NCBI GenBank assembly: GCA_022376925.1
Contig: JAIOJX010000031.1
Span: 135,984,854 to 136,048,853, forward strand
Length of the DNA stretch: 64,000 nt
Origin: Tragulus kanchil
Taxonomy: Eukaryota > Chordata > Mammalia > Artiodactyla > Tragulidae
Reading direction: 5' to 3'
Shown here piece after piece: positions 22,804 to 33,861 of this stretch (position 1 is the first letter of the stretch; each line of letters begins with the position of its first letter). Under the pieces are notes generated by a model. That model was not told the DNA's origin. It searched no databases and worked only from the letters and a program-made list of their open reading frames with translations. Made by a program: the position numbers and the translations under genes.

Positions 22804-24917
22804 ACTTTTTAAACTCTCTGTCAACTATTCAATATAGAAATGAAATGCTACATGAACAACAAAGGGAATTTTAAAAATTTTACCTCCATTTAATATTGGT
22901 CTCTAAAAAGCAGAAAAGAAACAATACTACATTCCTAACTCATTTGGAAAGGTATCAGAGTATAATTAGTTGCCTTAAGGTTCTATGCTTTTGTACAAAA
23001 CACTTTGAGCATTAATATAGCTGTACATGTAACATATTTTCCTCTCACCAAAATTTTATTTTTACAACTTAAAATTAATTACCATAATAGATTTTATTTA
23101 CCTACATTTCAGCTGGCAAAGTTCTATATTGTTCTAGTACTCTACCTTATTTTCATGTATGTTATGAAGCTATAAAGCTGATGAGCATACTTGCAGAATA
23201 TGAGTTTTCAACAGTTCAAATCTAGATAAATCTATGACTTTTTTCCTCCTGAATGTCACACAAAGTTATAATAATCAAATACTGATTACATTTTTTGCAG
23301 CCAAAGATAGAGAAGCTCTATACAGTCAGCAAAAGTAAGACTGGAGCTGACTGTGCTCAAATCATTAGCTCTTTATTGCAAAATTCAGGTTCAAATGGAA
23401 GTAGGAAAAGCCACTAGACCATCCGGGTATGAGAGAAAACTGAAGTTGGTCAGTCATGTCTGACTCTTTGCAACCCATGGACAAGCCATGGAATTCTCCA
23501 GGCAAGAACACTGGAGTGGGTAGCCTTTCCCTTCTCCAGATCATCTTCCCAACCCAGGGATTGAGCCCAGGTCTCTCATATTGCAGGCAGATTCTTTACC
23601 TTCTGAGCCACCAGGGAAGCCCAAGAATACTGGAGTGGGTAGTCTATCCCTTCTCCAGGGAATCTTCCTGACCCAGAAGTCAAACTGGGGGTCTCCTGCA
23701 TTGCTACAAACAAAGCTAGTGGAGGTTATGGAATTTTAGCTGGGAATTTCAAATCCTAAAAGATGATGCTGTTAAAGCACTACACTCAATAGGCTAGCAA
23801 ATTTGGAAAACTCAGCAGTGGCCACAAGACAAGAAAAAAGTCAGTTTTAACTAATGGACCACAAGGGAAGTTACTTTTTAAACTCTCTGTCAACTATTCA
23901 ATATAGAAATGAAATGCTACATGAACAACAAAGGGAATTTTAAAAATTTTACCTCCATTTAATATTGGTCTCTAAAAAGCAGAAAAGAAACAATACTACA
24001 TTCCTAACTCATTTGGAAAGGTATCAGAGTATAATTAGTTGCCTTAAGGTTCTATGCTTTTGTACAAAACACTTTGAGCATTAATATAGCTGTACATGTA
24101 ACATATTTTCCTCTCACCAAAATTTTATTTTTACAACTTAAAATTAATTACCATAATAGATTTTATTTACCTACATTTCAGCTGGCAAAGTTCTATATTG
24201 TTCTAGTACTCTACCTTATTTTCATGTATGTTATGAAGCTATAAAGCTGATGAGCATACTTGCAGAATATGAGTTTTCAACAGTTCAAATCTAGATAAAT
24301 CTATGACTTTTTTCCTCCTGAATGTCACACAAAGTTATAATAATCAAATACTGATTACATTTTTTGCAGCCAAAGATAGAGAAGCTCTATACAGTCAGCA
24401 AAAGTAAGACTGGAGCTGACTGTGCTCAAATCATTAGCTCTTTATTGCAAAATTCAGGTTCAAATGGAAGTAGGAAAAGCCACTAGACCATCCGGGTATG
24501 AGAGAAAACTGAAGTTGGTCAGTCATGTCTGACTCTTTGCAACCCATGGACAAGCCATGGAATTCTCCAGGCAAGAACACTGGAGTGGGTAGCCTTTCCC
24601 TTCTCCAGATCATCTTCCCAACCCAGGGATTGAGCCCAGGTCTCTCATATTGCAGGCAGATTCTTTACCTTCTGAGCCACCAGGGAAGCCCAAGAATACT
24701 GGAGTGGGTAGTCTATCCCTTCTCCAGGGAATCTTCCTGACCCAGAAGTCAAACTGGGGGTCTCCTGCATTGCTACAAACAAAGCTAGTGGAGGTTATGG
24801 AATTTTAGCTGGGAATTTCAAATCCTAAAAGATGATGCTGTTAAAGCACTACACTCAATAGGCTAGCAAATTTGGAAAACTCAGCAGTGGCCACAAGACA
24901 AGAAAAAAGTCAGTTTT
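22778..24917. repeat. Tandem duplication D8 (1.07 kb x2)
   Basis: Copy A is 22778-23848 and copy B 23847-24917, joined through a shared TT. I see no internal difference. The unit starts within the 5' end of a CHR SINE and ends within BovB. The junction therefore falsely places SINE sequence in the middle of the BovB element. Confidence 0.94.
23446..23699 (-). mobile_element. Bov-tA SINE (reversed, with repeated middle)
   Basis: TCAGTCATGTCTGACTCTTTG to CCACCAGGGAAGCCC, followed by a second AAGAATACTGGAGTGGGTAG...CTCCTGCATTG segment, so two Bov-tA pieces are joined. It sits directly beside the BovB start. Second copy at 24515-24769 through D8. Confidence 0.82.
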
Positions 24918-25755
24918 TATTTCAATCCCCAAGAAGGGCAATGCCAAAGAATGTTCAAACTACTGCATAATTGCACTCATTTCACATTAGCTAGCAAGCT
25001 AATGCTCAAAATCATTCAAGCTAGGCTTCAACAGGATGTGAACAAAGAACTTTCAGATGTACAAACTGGATTCAGAAAAGACAGAGGAATCAGAGATCAA
25101 ATTACCAACATATGCTGGATCATAGAAAATGCAAGGGAATTCCAAAGAAACATCTACTTCTACTTCACTGACTACACTAAAGCCTCAGACTGTATGAATC
25201 ACATCAAACTGCCGAATATTCTTAAAGAGACAGGAATACCAGACCACCTTACCTACCTCTTGAGAAACCTGTATGTACAACAAGACGCAACAGTTAAAAC
25301 AGGACATGGAACAATGAACTGGTTCAAAATTGGGAAAGGTGTACATAAAACTGTATAATGTCATCCTGCTTATTTAACTTCTACACAGAGTACACCACAA
25401 GAAATGCTGGGCTGGATGACTCACAAGCTGGAATCAAGATTGCTGGGAGAAATATCAACAACCTCAGATACTGCAGATGATATCACTTTAATGGCAGAAA
25501 AAGAAGAGGAACTGAAGAGCCTCTTGATGAAGGTGAATGAAGAGAGTGAAAAAGCTGGCTTAAAACTCAACATTCAAAAAACGAAGGTCATGACATCGGG
25601 TCCCATCGTGTCACGGCAAATAGATGGGGAAAAAGTGGAAACAGGCTCAAATTTCATTTTCTTGGTCTCCAAAACCACTTCGGATTGTGACTGAAACCAT
25701 GGAATTAAAAGACGTGTGCTCCTTAGAAGAAAACCTGCAGCAAACAATGTATTAA
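24770..25755 (+). mobile_element. BovB (RTE) LINE, left part
   Basis: The translation matches BovB reverse transcriptase in pieces: a region reading MLKIIQARLQQDVNKELSDV, a degenerate catalytic block around FYFTDYTKA, then DITLMAEKEEELKSLLMKV. The first part lies at 24770-24917 and is also present at 23699-23848 through D8. The ORF is broken by stops and frameshifts (for example near 25358), and the catalytic YADD box reads TADD at about 25475. The element is therefore dead. It stops at 25755-25763, where a SINE and a full-length L1 have inserted, and resumes after the L1. Confidence 0.9.
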
Positions 25756-25768
25756 AAAGTAGAGGTAG

Positions 25769-26100
25769 GGGCTTCCCTGGTGGTCCAGTGGGTAAGGACA
25801 CCACCTTGCAGTGCAAGGGGCGCCGGTTCGATCCCTGGCCTGGGAAGATCCCATGTGCCACGGAGCAGCTGGACTGATGTGTCCAATCACTGAGCCAGAG
25901 CTCTGGAGCGCATGCGCCCAGAGCCGGTGCTCTGCGACAACAGAGGCCACCGCGATGGGAGGCCCACATGGGCCAAAGAACAAAGATGGATGAAAATAGA
26001 CAAATGAAAGACCAATAGAAGTGGCCCGCCTGCTCCACTCCCTCCTCACCCCCCCGAAATAAAAAAAATAAATAAACAAATCTTAAAAAAAAAAAAAAAA
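25769..26100 (+). mobile_element. CHR-like SINE at the BovB/L1 border (left copy)
   Basis: Flanked by AAAAGTAGAGGTAGGG on both sides (25755-25770 and 26097-26114). The target site joins BovB sequence (AAAAGTAGAG) to the first bases of the L1 (GTAGGGG), so the SINE inserted after the L1. Its C-rich tail is corrupted relative to the second copy. Confidence 0.9.
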
Positions 26101-26258
26101 AAGTAGAGGTAGGGGAGCCAAGATGGCGGAGGAATGAGGGGAAGATTTCACCAGCTCCCCAACATAATCACCAGAACTAATCAAGAAATGAAACACCACC
26201 AACAAACCAGCCGCTAGCGACAGAAGAACTCCTTAGGTCCGCGAGTGTAAGAGTGAAC

Positions 26259-26843
26259 AGCCTCAGACTGTATGAATCACATCAAACTGCCGAATATTCT
26301 TAAAGAGACAGGAATACCAGACCACCTTACCTACCTCTTGAGAAACCTGTATGTACAACAAGACGCAACAGTTAAAACAGGACATGGAACAATGAACTGG
26401 TTCAAAATTGGGAAAGGTGTACATAAAACTGTATAATGTCATCCTGCTTATTTAACTTCTACACAGAGTACACCACAAGAAATGCTGGGCTGGATGACTC
26501 ACAAGCTGGAATCAAGATTGCTGGGAGAAATATCAACAACCTCAGATACTGCAGATGATATCACTTTAATGGCAGAAAAAGAAGAGGAACTGAAGAGCCT
26601 CTTGATGAAGGTGAATGAAGAGAGTGAAAAAGCTGGCTTAAAACTCAACATTCAAAAAACGAAGGTCATGACATCGGGTCCCATCGTGTCACGGCAAATA
26701 GATGGGGAAAAAGTGGAAACAGGCTCAAATTTCATTTTCTTGGTCTCCAAAACCACTTCGGATTGTGACTGAAACCATGGAATTAAAAGACGTGTGCTCC
26801 TTAGAAGAAAACCTGCAGCAAACAATGTATTAAAAAGTAGAGG
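26259..26843 (+). mobile_element. BovB left part, second copy through D9
   Basis: Repeat of 25181-25764 with the same stops and the same TADD change at the catalytic box. It ends at the AAAAAGTAGAG target site at 26832-26842. It is not a separate insertion. Confidence 0.9.
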
Positions 26844-26846
26844 TAG

Positions 26847-27180
26847 GGGCTTCCCTGGTGGTCCAGTGGGTAAGGACACCACCTTGCAGTGCAAGGGGCG
26901 CCGGTTCGATCCCTGGCCTGGGAAGATCCCATGTGCCACGGAGCAGCTGGACTGATGTGTCCAATCACTGAGCCAGAGCTCTGGAGCGCATGCGCCCAGA
27001 GCCGGTGCTCTGCGACAACAGAGGCCACCGCGATGGGAGGCCCACACGGGCCAAAGAACAAAGATGGATGAAAATGGACAAATGAAAGACCAATAGAAGT
27101 GGCCCGCCTGCTCCCCTCCTTCCCCACCCCACCCCCACCAAAATAAATAAATAAACAAATCTTAAAAAAAAAAAAAAAAA
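26847..27180 (+). mobile_element. CHR-like SINE at the BovB/L1 border (right copy)
   Basis: Same insertion as 25769-26100, seen again through D9. The C-rich tail and (AAAT)n are regular here, so this copy is probably the more accurate. GGGCC subtype. Confidence 0.9.
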
Positions 27181-28315
27181 AGTAGAGGTAGGGGAGCCAA
27201 GATGGCGGAGGAATGAGGGGAAGATTTCACCAGCTCCCCAACATAATCACCAGAACTAATCAAGAAATGAAACACCACCAACAAACCAGCCGCTAGACGA
27301 CAGAAGAACTCCTTAGGTCCGCGAGAGTGTAAGAGTGAACAGCCAGAACTTTCCCGGAGCTACTGTTCTGAGAACCCTCTATTCTAACGCCACCAGACCA
27401 GACCAACGGAGAGCGCGCCAGCAAGTGCCTTAAAAGGGGGCCTGAGTGGAGCATCGGGGGAGAGAGGGCAGCACTCAGCGCAAAAATTCCAAGAATACAG
27501 CCGGATAGCCGGCAGAAATTAAGACACTGCGAAGACAGGATACTGGAGCAGGGCCGGGCGGAACGCAATTGGGAAGTTCCCCGCGGAGTGCTGCCTAGAG
27601 ACCTGGAGCCGGAAGGGAGTGCCCAGTGCGAAAATCGCGCCGCTTGGCCGGGTGAAAATCTTGACTTTCCGCCTGGCACCGGTTAAGTTCAAACACTCCT
27701 AGTGGGGGCTTGCTGAAAGGAGAGGGGAAGTCGCCCACGGACTGCTGACCAGGGACTGGGCTCGAGCCGGACGGGAAAGCTTGTGCCTGCCTTTGGGACA
27801 CGGACGCGTCACTGGCAGTGCGCGTGTGCTAGCGGCGGAGGAGCTTGTGCACCCCCATAGCTACACCCGCAGTGGAGGAAGCCGGGAGAAGGGCAGGTAT
27901 TGGAGCTATCGGTGGGTGCGTGGTAGAGCCGGGGCGCCCCCCCTCCAACACAGGACTGCGTGCGCAGCGGCCCCTGCCCGACGGACTGGGATCAGCCCGC
28001 CACCTGGCCAGCACCTGAGCTTGCAGCAAAGCTATTGTCTTGCTAAAAACAAAAACAAAAACAGAAACCATAGCAACCGGTGCCATGAGGGAAAGGCTAC
28101 ATCATCAAGACAATACCGTCGAGAGCAGATTGGCTTCCACCAGACAGATGAGAGGATAAAAACCAGGGACAGTATTTAGCTTTTTTTGTTTATTTGTTGT
28201 GGACTGTTCTGTTTATTTGATCGGTCAGGTTTGGGTTTTTTTGTCTCTTATTTTCTTTTTTTTTTTTTTTGATTTTTAATTTTTATAAAAATTTTTAATT
28301 CTTGGAAATTTCTTT

Positions 28316-28647
28316 TAAAAAAAAAAAAAGATTTATTTATTTATTTATTTTGGGCGGGGATCGGGTTGGGGAGGCAGGGGAGCCGGTGGGTCACTTCTAT
28401 TGATCTTTCATTTCTCTATTTTCATCCGTCTTTGTTCCTTGGCTCCTGTGGGCCTCCCATCGCGGTGGCGTCTGTCGCTGCAGAGCACCGGCTCTGGGCG
28501 CATGCGCTCCAGAACTCTGGCTCGGTAATTGGACACATGGGTCCAGCCGCTCCGCGGCACGTGGGATCTTCCCAGGCCAGGAATCGAACCGGTGCCCCTT
28601 GCACTGCAAGGTGGTGCCCTTACCCACTGGACCACCAGGGGAAGCCC
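28316..28647 (-). mobile_element. CHR-like tRNA-Glu SINE in L1 5' UTR
   Basis: Reversed, with poly-T-side tail (A-run then GATTTATTTATTTATTT). GAGCC subtype. Target-site duplication TCTTGGAAATTTCT (about 28300-28313) and TCTTGGAAACTTCT (28648-28661), one mismatch. It inserted after the L1. Confidence 0.9.
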
Positions 28648-28661
28648 TCTTGGAAACTTCT

Positions 28662-28986
28662 AATTTTCTTTCCTCTTTGCCACTGCTTCCTCCCTCTATG
28701 TTCTAAATGTAAAACTTTCTCCTATCTACCACTATCCTCTAGATAAATATTTCCTACCTTCCTGTCTCCACTATTCTCTTCCAGCTACACTAATACAACA
28801 CACTAATCTTGGCTACATAACCCTATAAAATCCTTCTAAGATGAATCTATTCCTTCTCATTACCCATACATTCTCCTCCTCCTCACCCCCAACAAATGTC
28901 TTAGTTAAAAATTGCTTTCAATGAAATAGTCCAAGCCAGGACCTTGCCCTAGATCTATTTTCCCAGACACTATTTTAATTAATTCA
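28662..28986 (+). other. L1 5' UTR, pyrimidine-rich part
   Basis: CT-rich stretch following the SINE. The target-site duplication shows it belongs to the L1 leader upstream of ORF1. No ORF. Confidence 0.6.
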
Positions 28987-31431
28987 GAGCTTAACGGACA
29001 AGTATCATCTTTGCACCGTTTGCCAGGAAAATTTCCTGTGCTTTATCTCTGTAAGACGGGTTAGATGTGGTTATTGCTGGGTATGTATGTATATCTTATG
29101 ACTATGTTAGAAAACATCTGCATGCTTTTATGACTGTCACCCATCAGGGATACACCTCTTGTTCCTCAGATGCTAATATCTGAACTAATATCACGGAACA
29201 CCATAGCAAACCAGACGTAGAGCCTACACCCCCTGACCAATCATCAAACCAAGGATCCTTGGAGTGGAAGCCCTGATTCCAAGACCCCACACTATCAAAG
29301 AACATACAACACTAGAGATTATTCACCTGTAAACAAGACCTAACACCACCCAAGACACAAACCACTGAACCCTTCTACAAGGACAGAAACCCAAAGGAAG
29401 GAAGAATTCAACCAAGAAGCCTGGTGGGGAAAAGAACTCCATACACACAGACACACACAAAGAAACAAAAACTAACCTAATAATGAAGACAGAGAAACAC
29501 TGCACAAATGAAGGACCAAGCTAGAGAAACACAGCTTCAAATGACAGAGGAAGAGATAGACAAATTATCTGAAAGAGAATTCAGAAAAGCTATATTAATA
29601 AGGATGCAAAACACTGAAAACAGAATATTAGAGGAAATTAGTGCACTGAAAAGAGACATGCAAGAAATGAAAAATAAGCAAATAGAGACCACCAACTCAA
29701 CTGCTGAACTCAAAAAAACTATAGAAGGTCTCAACAGTAGAGTATTGGAGGCAGAAGAATGGATAAGTGAGCTGGAAGACAGAATGGTGGAAATAAGTGC
29801 TGAAGAACAGAACAAAGCCCAAAGAATTAAAAGAACTGAGGATAGCCTCAGAGACCTATGGGACAATATCAAATGCACCAACATTAGAATTATAGGAGTT
29901 CCAGAAGAAGAACAGGGGAAGAAAGGCTATGAAAAAGTTCTTGAAGAGGTTATAGTTGAAAATTTCCCCAGCATGGGGAAGGAAATAGTCAACCAAGTCT
30001 AAGAAGCACAAAGAGTTCCATACAGGATAAACCCCAGAAGAAGAAACCCCACACCAAGACACATTCTAATCAAACTAACGCAGACTAAATATAAAGACAG
30101 ATTACTAAAAGCAGCTAGGAGCAAACAACAAATAACATATAAAGGAAACCCCGTATGTCTAACTGCAGATCTTTCAACAGAAACCCTGCAGGCTAGAAGG
30201 AGAACATCCCAAATTTTTGAGCTTAACGGACAAGTATCATCTTTGCGCCGTTTGCCAGGAAAATTTCCTGTGCTTTATCTCTGTAAGACGGGTTAGATGT
30301 GGTTATTGCTGGGTATGTATGTATATCTTATGACTATGTTAGAAAACATCTGCATGCTTTTATGACTGTCACCCATCAGGGATACACCTCTTGTTCCTCA
30401 GATGCTAATATCTGAACTAATATCACGGAACACCATAGCAAACCAGACGTAGAGCCTACACCCCCTGACCAATCATCAAACCAAGGATCCTTGGAGTGGA
30501 AGCCCTGATTCCAAGACCCCACACTATCAAAGAACATACAACACTAGAGATTATTCACCTGTAAACAAGACCTAACACCACCCAAGACACAAACCACTGA
30601 ACCCTTCTACAAGGACAGAAACCCAAAGGAAGGAAGAATTCAACCAAGAAGCCTGGTGGGGAAAAGAACTCCATACACACAGACACACACAAAGAAACAA
30701 AAACTAACCTAATAATGAAGACAGAGAAACACTGCACAAATGAAGGACCAAGCTAGAGAAACACAGCTTCAAATGACAGAGGAAGAGATAGACAAATTAT
30801 CTGAAAGAGAATTCAGAAAAGCTATATTAATAAGGATGCAAAACACTGAAAACAGAATATTAGAGGAAATTAGTGCACTGAAAAGAGACATGCAAGAAAT
30901 GAAAAATAAGCAAATAGAGACCACCAACTCAACTGCTGAACTCAAAAATACTATAGAAGGTCTCAACAGTAGAGTATTGGAGGCAGAAGAATGGATAAGT
31001 GAGCTGGAAGACAGAATGGTGGAAATAAGTGCTGAAGAACAGAACAAAGCCCAAAGAATTAAAAGAACTGAGGATAGCCTCAGAGACCTATGGGACAATA
31101 TCAAATGCACCAACATTAGAATTATAGGAGTTCCAGAAGAAGAACAGGGGAAGAAAGGCTATGAAAAAGTTCTTGAAGAGGTTATAGTTGAAAATTTCCC
31201 CAGCATGGGGAAGGAAATAGTCAACCAAGTCTAAGAAGCACAAAGAGTTCCATACAGGATAAACCCCAGAAGAAGAAACCCCACACCAAGACACATTCTA
31301 ATCAAACTAACGCAGACTAAATATAAAGACAGATTACTAAAAGCAGCTAGGAGCAAACAACAAATAACATATAAAGGAAACCCCGTATGTCTAACTGCAG
31401 ATCTTTCAACAGAAACCCTGCAGGCCAGAAG
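28987..31431. repeat. Tandem duplication D10 (1.21 kb x2)
   Basis: Copy A is 28987-30199 and copy B 30219-31431, with a ~19-bp spacer. The unit covers the end of the L1 5' UTR and most of ORF1. A few substitutions exist (for example A/G near 29016, and a Lys/Asn change at ORF1 codon 70), so heterozygous alleles may contribute alongside errors. Confidence 0.92.
29508..30199 (+). pseudogene. L1 ORF1, left copy, cut at D10 junction
   Basis: Starts MKDQARETQLQMTEEEIDKL. Residues 30-115 form a heptad-rich coiled coil, and an RRM-like segment starts around CTNIRIIGVPEEE (residue 123). A TAA at codon 165 (30000-30002) interrupts it. The sequence ends at the duplication junction before the C-terminal domain. 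Confidence 0.88.
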
Positions 31432-31663
31432 AGAATAATGGCAAGACACATTTAAATGGCTAAAAGAGAATAACCTCCAACCAATAATTCTCTACCCAGC
31501 AAGAATCTCATTCAGAATTGATGGTGAAGTCAAAAGCTTCACAGACAAACAAAAACTAAAAGAATTCTGTACCACAAAACCAGCCCTACAACGCGTTAAA
31601 GGGCCTGATATAGCCAATAAATACAAAAGCAGAAGTCCTACAAATCAAACCCCAAACTTCTAA
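30740..31663 (+). pseudogene. L1 ORF1, complete length with two stops
   Basis: The frame runs without indels from ATG 30740 to TAA 31661-31663 (307 codons), interrupted by TAA at codon 165 (31232) and codon 233 (31436). In order it holds an N-terminal region, a coiled coil (about 30-115), an RRM (about 123-220) and a C-terminal domain including FRIDGEVKSFTDKQKLKEF. It normally encodes the trimeric RNA-binding chaperone of the L1 RNP; this copy would be truncated within the RRM. ORF2 starts 5 bp downstream. Confidence 0.88.
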
Positions 31664-33861
31664 GAAGATGACAATAGGAACATTCATATCAGTAATTATT
31701 TTGAATGTAAATGGACTAAATGCTCCAACCAAATGACACAGGCTGGCTGAATGGATCCAAAAACAAGACCCATATATAAGCTGCTTACAAGAGACCCACT
31801 TCAGACCTAGAGACACTCATAGACTGAAAGTGAGAGGCTGGAAAAATATATTCCATGCAAATGGAAATCAAAAGCTGGAGTAGCAATCCTCATATCAGAC
31901 AGAATAGATTTTAAGGTAAAGAAGATTCTAAGGGACAAGGCAGGTCACTACATCATGATTAAGGGATCTATCCAAGAGGAAGACATAACAGTCATGAATA
32001 TCTATGCACCCAACACAGGGGCACCTAAATACATAAGACAGATACTTTCAGACTTAAAAGAAGAAATCAGTAATAACACAGTAATAGTAGGAGACTTTAA
32101 CACTCCCCTCACACCAATGGACAGATCATCCAGACAGAAAATTAATAAAGAAACACAAGCCTTAAATGCCACACTAGAAAAGATGGACCTCATCGATACC
32201 TTTAGGACGTTCTATCCAAAAGCAGAAGAATACACTTTCTTCTCAAGTGCTCACAGAACATTCTCCAAGATAGACCACATCTTGGGCCATAAATCAAACC
32301 TCAATCAATTCAAGAAAACTGAAATTATATCAACCATCTTCTCAGACCACAATGCAATGAGACTAGAGATCAACTACAGGAAAAAAACCGCTAAAAAACA
32401 CAAACACATGGAGATTAAACAACACATACCTAAAAAACCAACTGATCACTGAGGAAATCAAAGGAGAAATTTAAAAATTCCTAGAAGAAAATGACAATGA
32501 ACATATGACCGTGCAAAACCTATGGGATACCGCAAAAGCAGTTCTAAGAGGGAAATTTATAGCAATACAGTCCTTCCTCAAGAAACTAGGAAAATATGAA
32601 GCAGATGACCTAAACCTACACTTAAAACAACTGGAGAAACAAGAACAAAAACACCCCAAAGTCAGCAGAAGAGAAATCATAAAGACTAGAGCAGAAATAA
32701 ATGAGAAAGAAATGAAAGAAACTATAGTAAAGATAAATAAATACAAAAGCAGAAGTCCTACAAATCAAACCCCAAACTTCTAAGAAGATGACAATAGGAA
32801 CATTCATATCAGTAATTATTTTGAATGTAAATGGACTAAATGCTCCAACCAAATGACACAGGCTGGCTGAATGGATCCAAAAACAAGACCCATATATAAG
32901 CTGCTTACAAGAGACCCACTTCAGACCTAGAGACACTCATAGACTGAAAGTGAGAGGCTGGAAAAATATATTCCATGCAAATGGAAATCAAAAGCTGGAG
33001 TAGCAATCCTCATATCAGACAGAATAGATTTTAAGGTAAAGAAGATTCTAAGGGACAAGGCAGGTCACTACATCATGATTAAGGGATCTATCCAAGAGGA
33101 AGACATAACAGTCATGAATATCTATGCACCCAACACAGGGGCACCTAAATACATAAGACAGATACTTTCAGACTTAAAAGAAGAAATCAGTAATAACACA
33201 GTAATAGTAGGAGACTTTAACACTCCCCTCACACCAATGGACAGATCATCCAGACAGAAAATTAATAAAGAAACACAAGCCTTAAATGCCACACTAGAAA
33301 AGATGGACCTCATCGATACCTTTAGGACGTTCTATCCAAAAGCAGAAGAATACACTTTCTTCTCAAGTGCTCACAGAACATTCTCCAAGATAGACCACAT
33401 CTTGGGCCATAAATCAAACCTCAATCAATTCAAGAAAACTGAAATTATATCAACCATCTTCTCAGACCACAATGCAATGAGACTAGAGATCAACTACAGG
33501 AAAAAAACCGCTAAAAAACACAAACACATGGAGATTAAACAACACATACCTAAAAAACCAACTGATCACTGAGGAAATCAAAGGAGAAATTTAAAAATTC
33601 CTAGAAGAAAATGACAATGAACATATGACCGTGCAAAACCTATGGGATACCGCAAAAGCAGTTCTAAGAGGGAAATTTATAGCAATACAGTCCTTCCTCA
33701 AGAAACTAGGAAAATATGAAGCAGATGACCTAAACCTACACTTAAAACAACTGGAGAAACAAGAACAAAAACACCCCAAAGTCAGCAGAAGAGAAATCAT
33801 AAAGACTAGAGCAGAAATAAATGAGAAAGAAATGAAAGAAACTATAGTAAAGATAAATAAA
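31616..33861. repeat. Tandem duplication D11 (1.12 kb x2)
   Basis: Copy A is 31616-32740 and copy B 32736-33861, joined through a shared AATAA. The unit spans the end of ORF1 and the endonuclease part of L1 ORF2. The junction splices mid-ORF2 back to the end of ORF1. Confidence 0.93.

Larger units (their letters stand above)
25181..27344. repeat. Tandem duplication D9 (1.08 kb x2)
   Basis: Copy A is 25181-26262 and copy B 26259-27344, joined through a shared AGCC. The unit spans BovB, a SINE and the first ~150 bp of a full-length L1. Copy A differs in the SINE's C-rich tail and lacks two bases near 26245, again at its right-hand end. Confidence 0.94.
27188..29507 (+). promoter_or_regulatory. 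L1 5' UTR / internal promoter with YY1 site
   Basis: GC-rich leader from 27188. A CCAAGATGGCGG motif at about 27196-27208 matches the YY1 site that positions L1 transcription initiation at the element's first base. About 2.0 kb of leader remains after removing the minus-strand SINE at 28316-28647. Its beginning is also present at 26108-26262 through D9. Confidence 0.7.

Noticed and set aside
25574..26079. Repeated 60-170-codon frames such as those reading HALQSSGSVIGHMGPAAPRH
   Set aside because: They recur wherever the CHR-like SINE occurs, on either strand, and are just SINE body translations.
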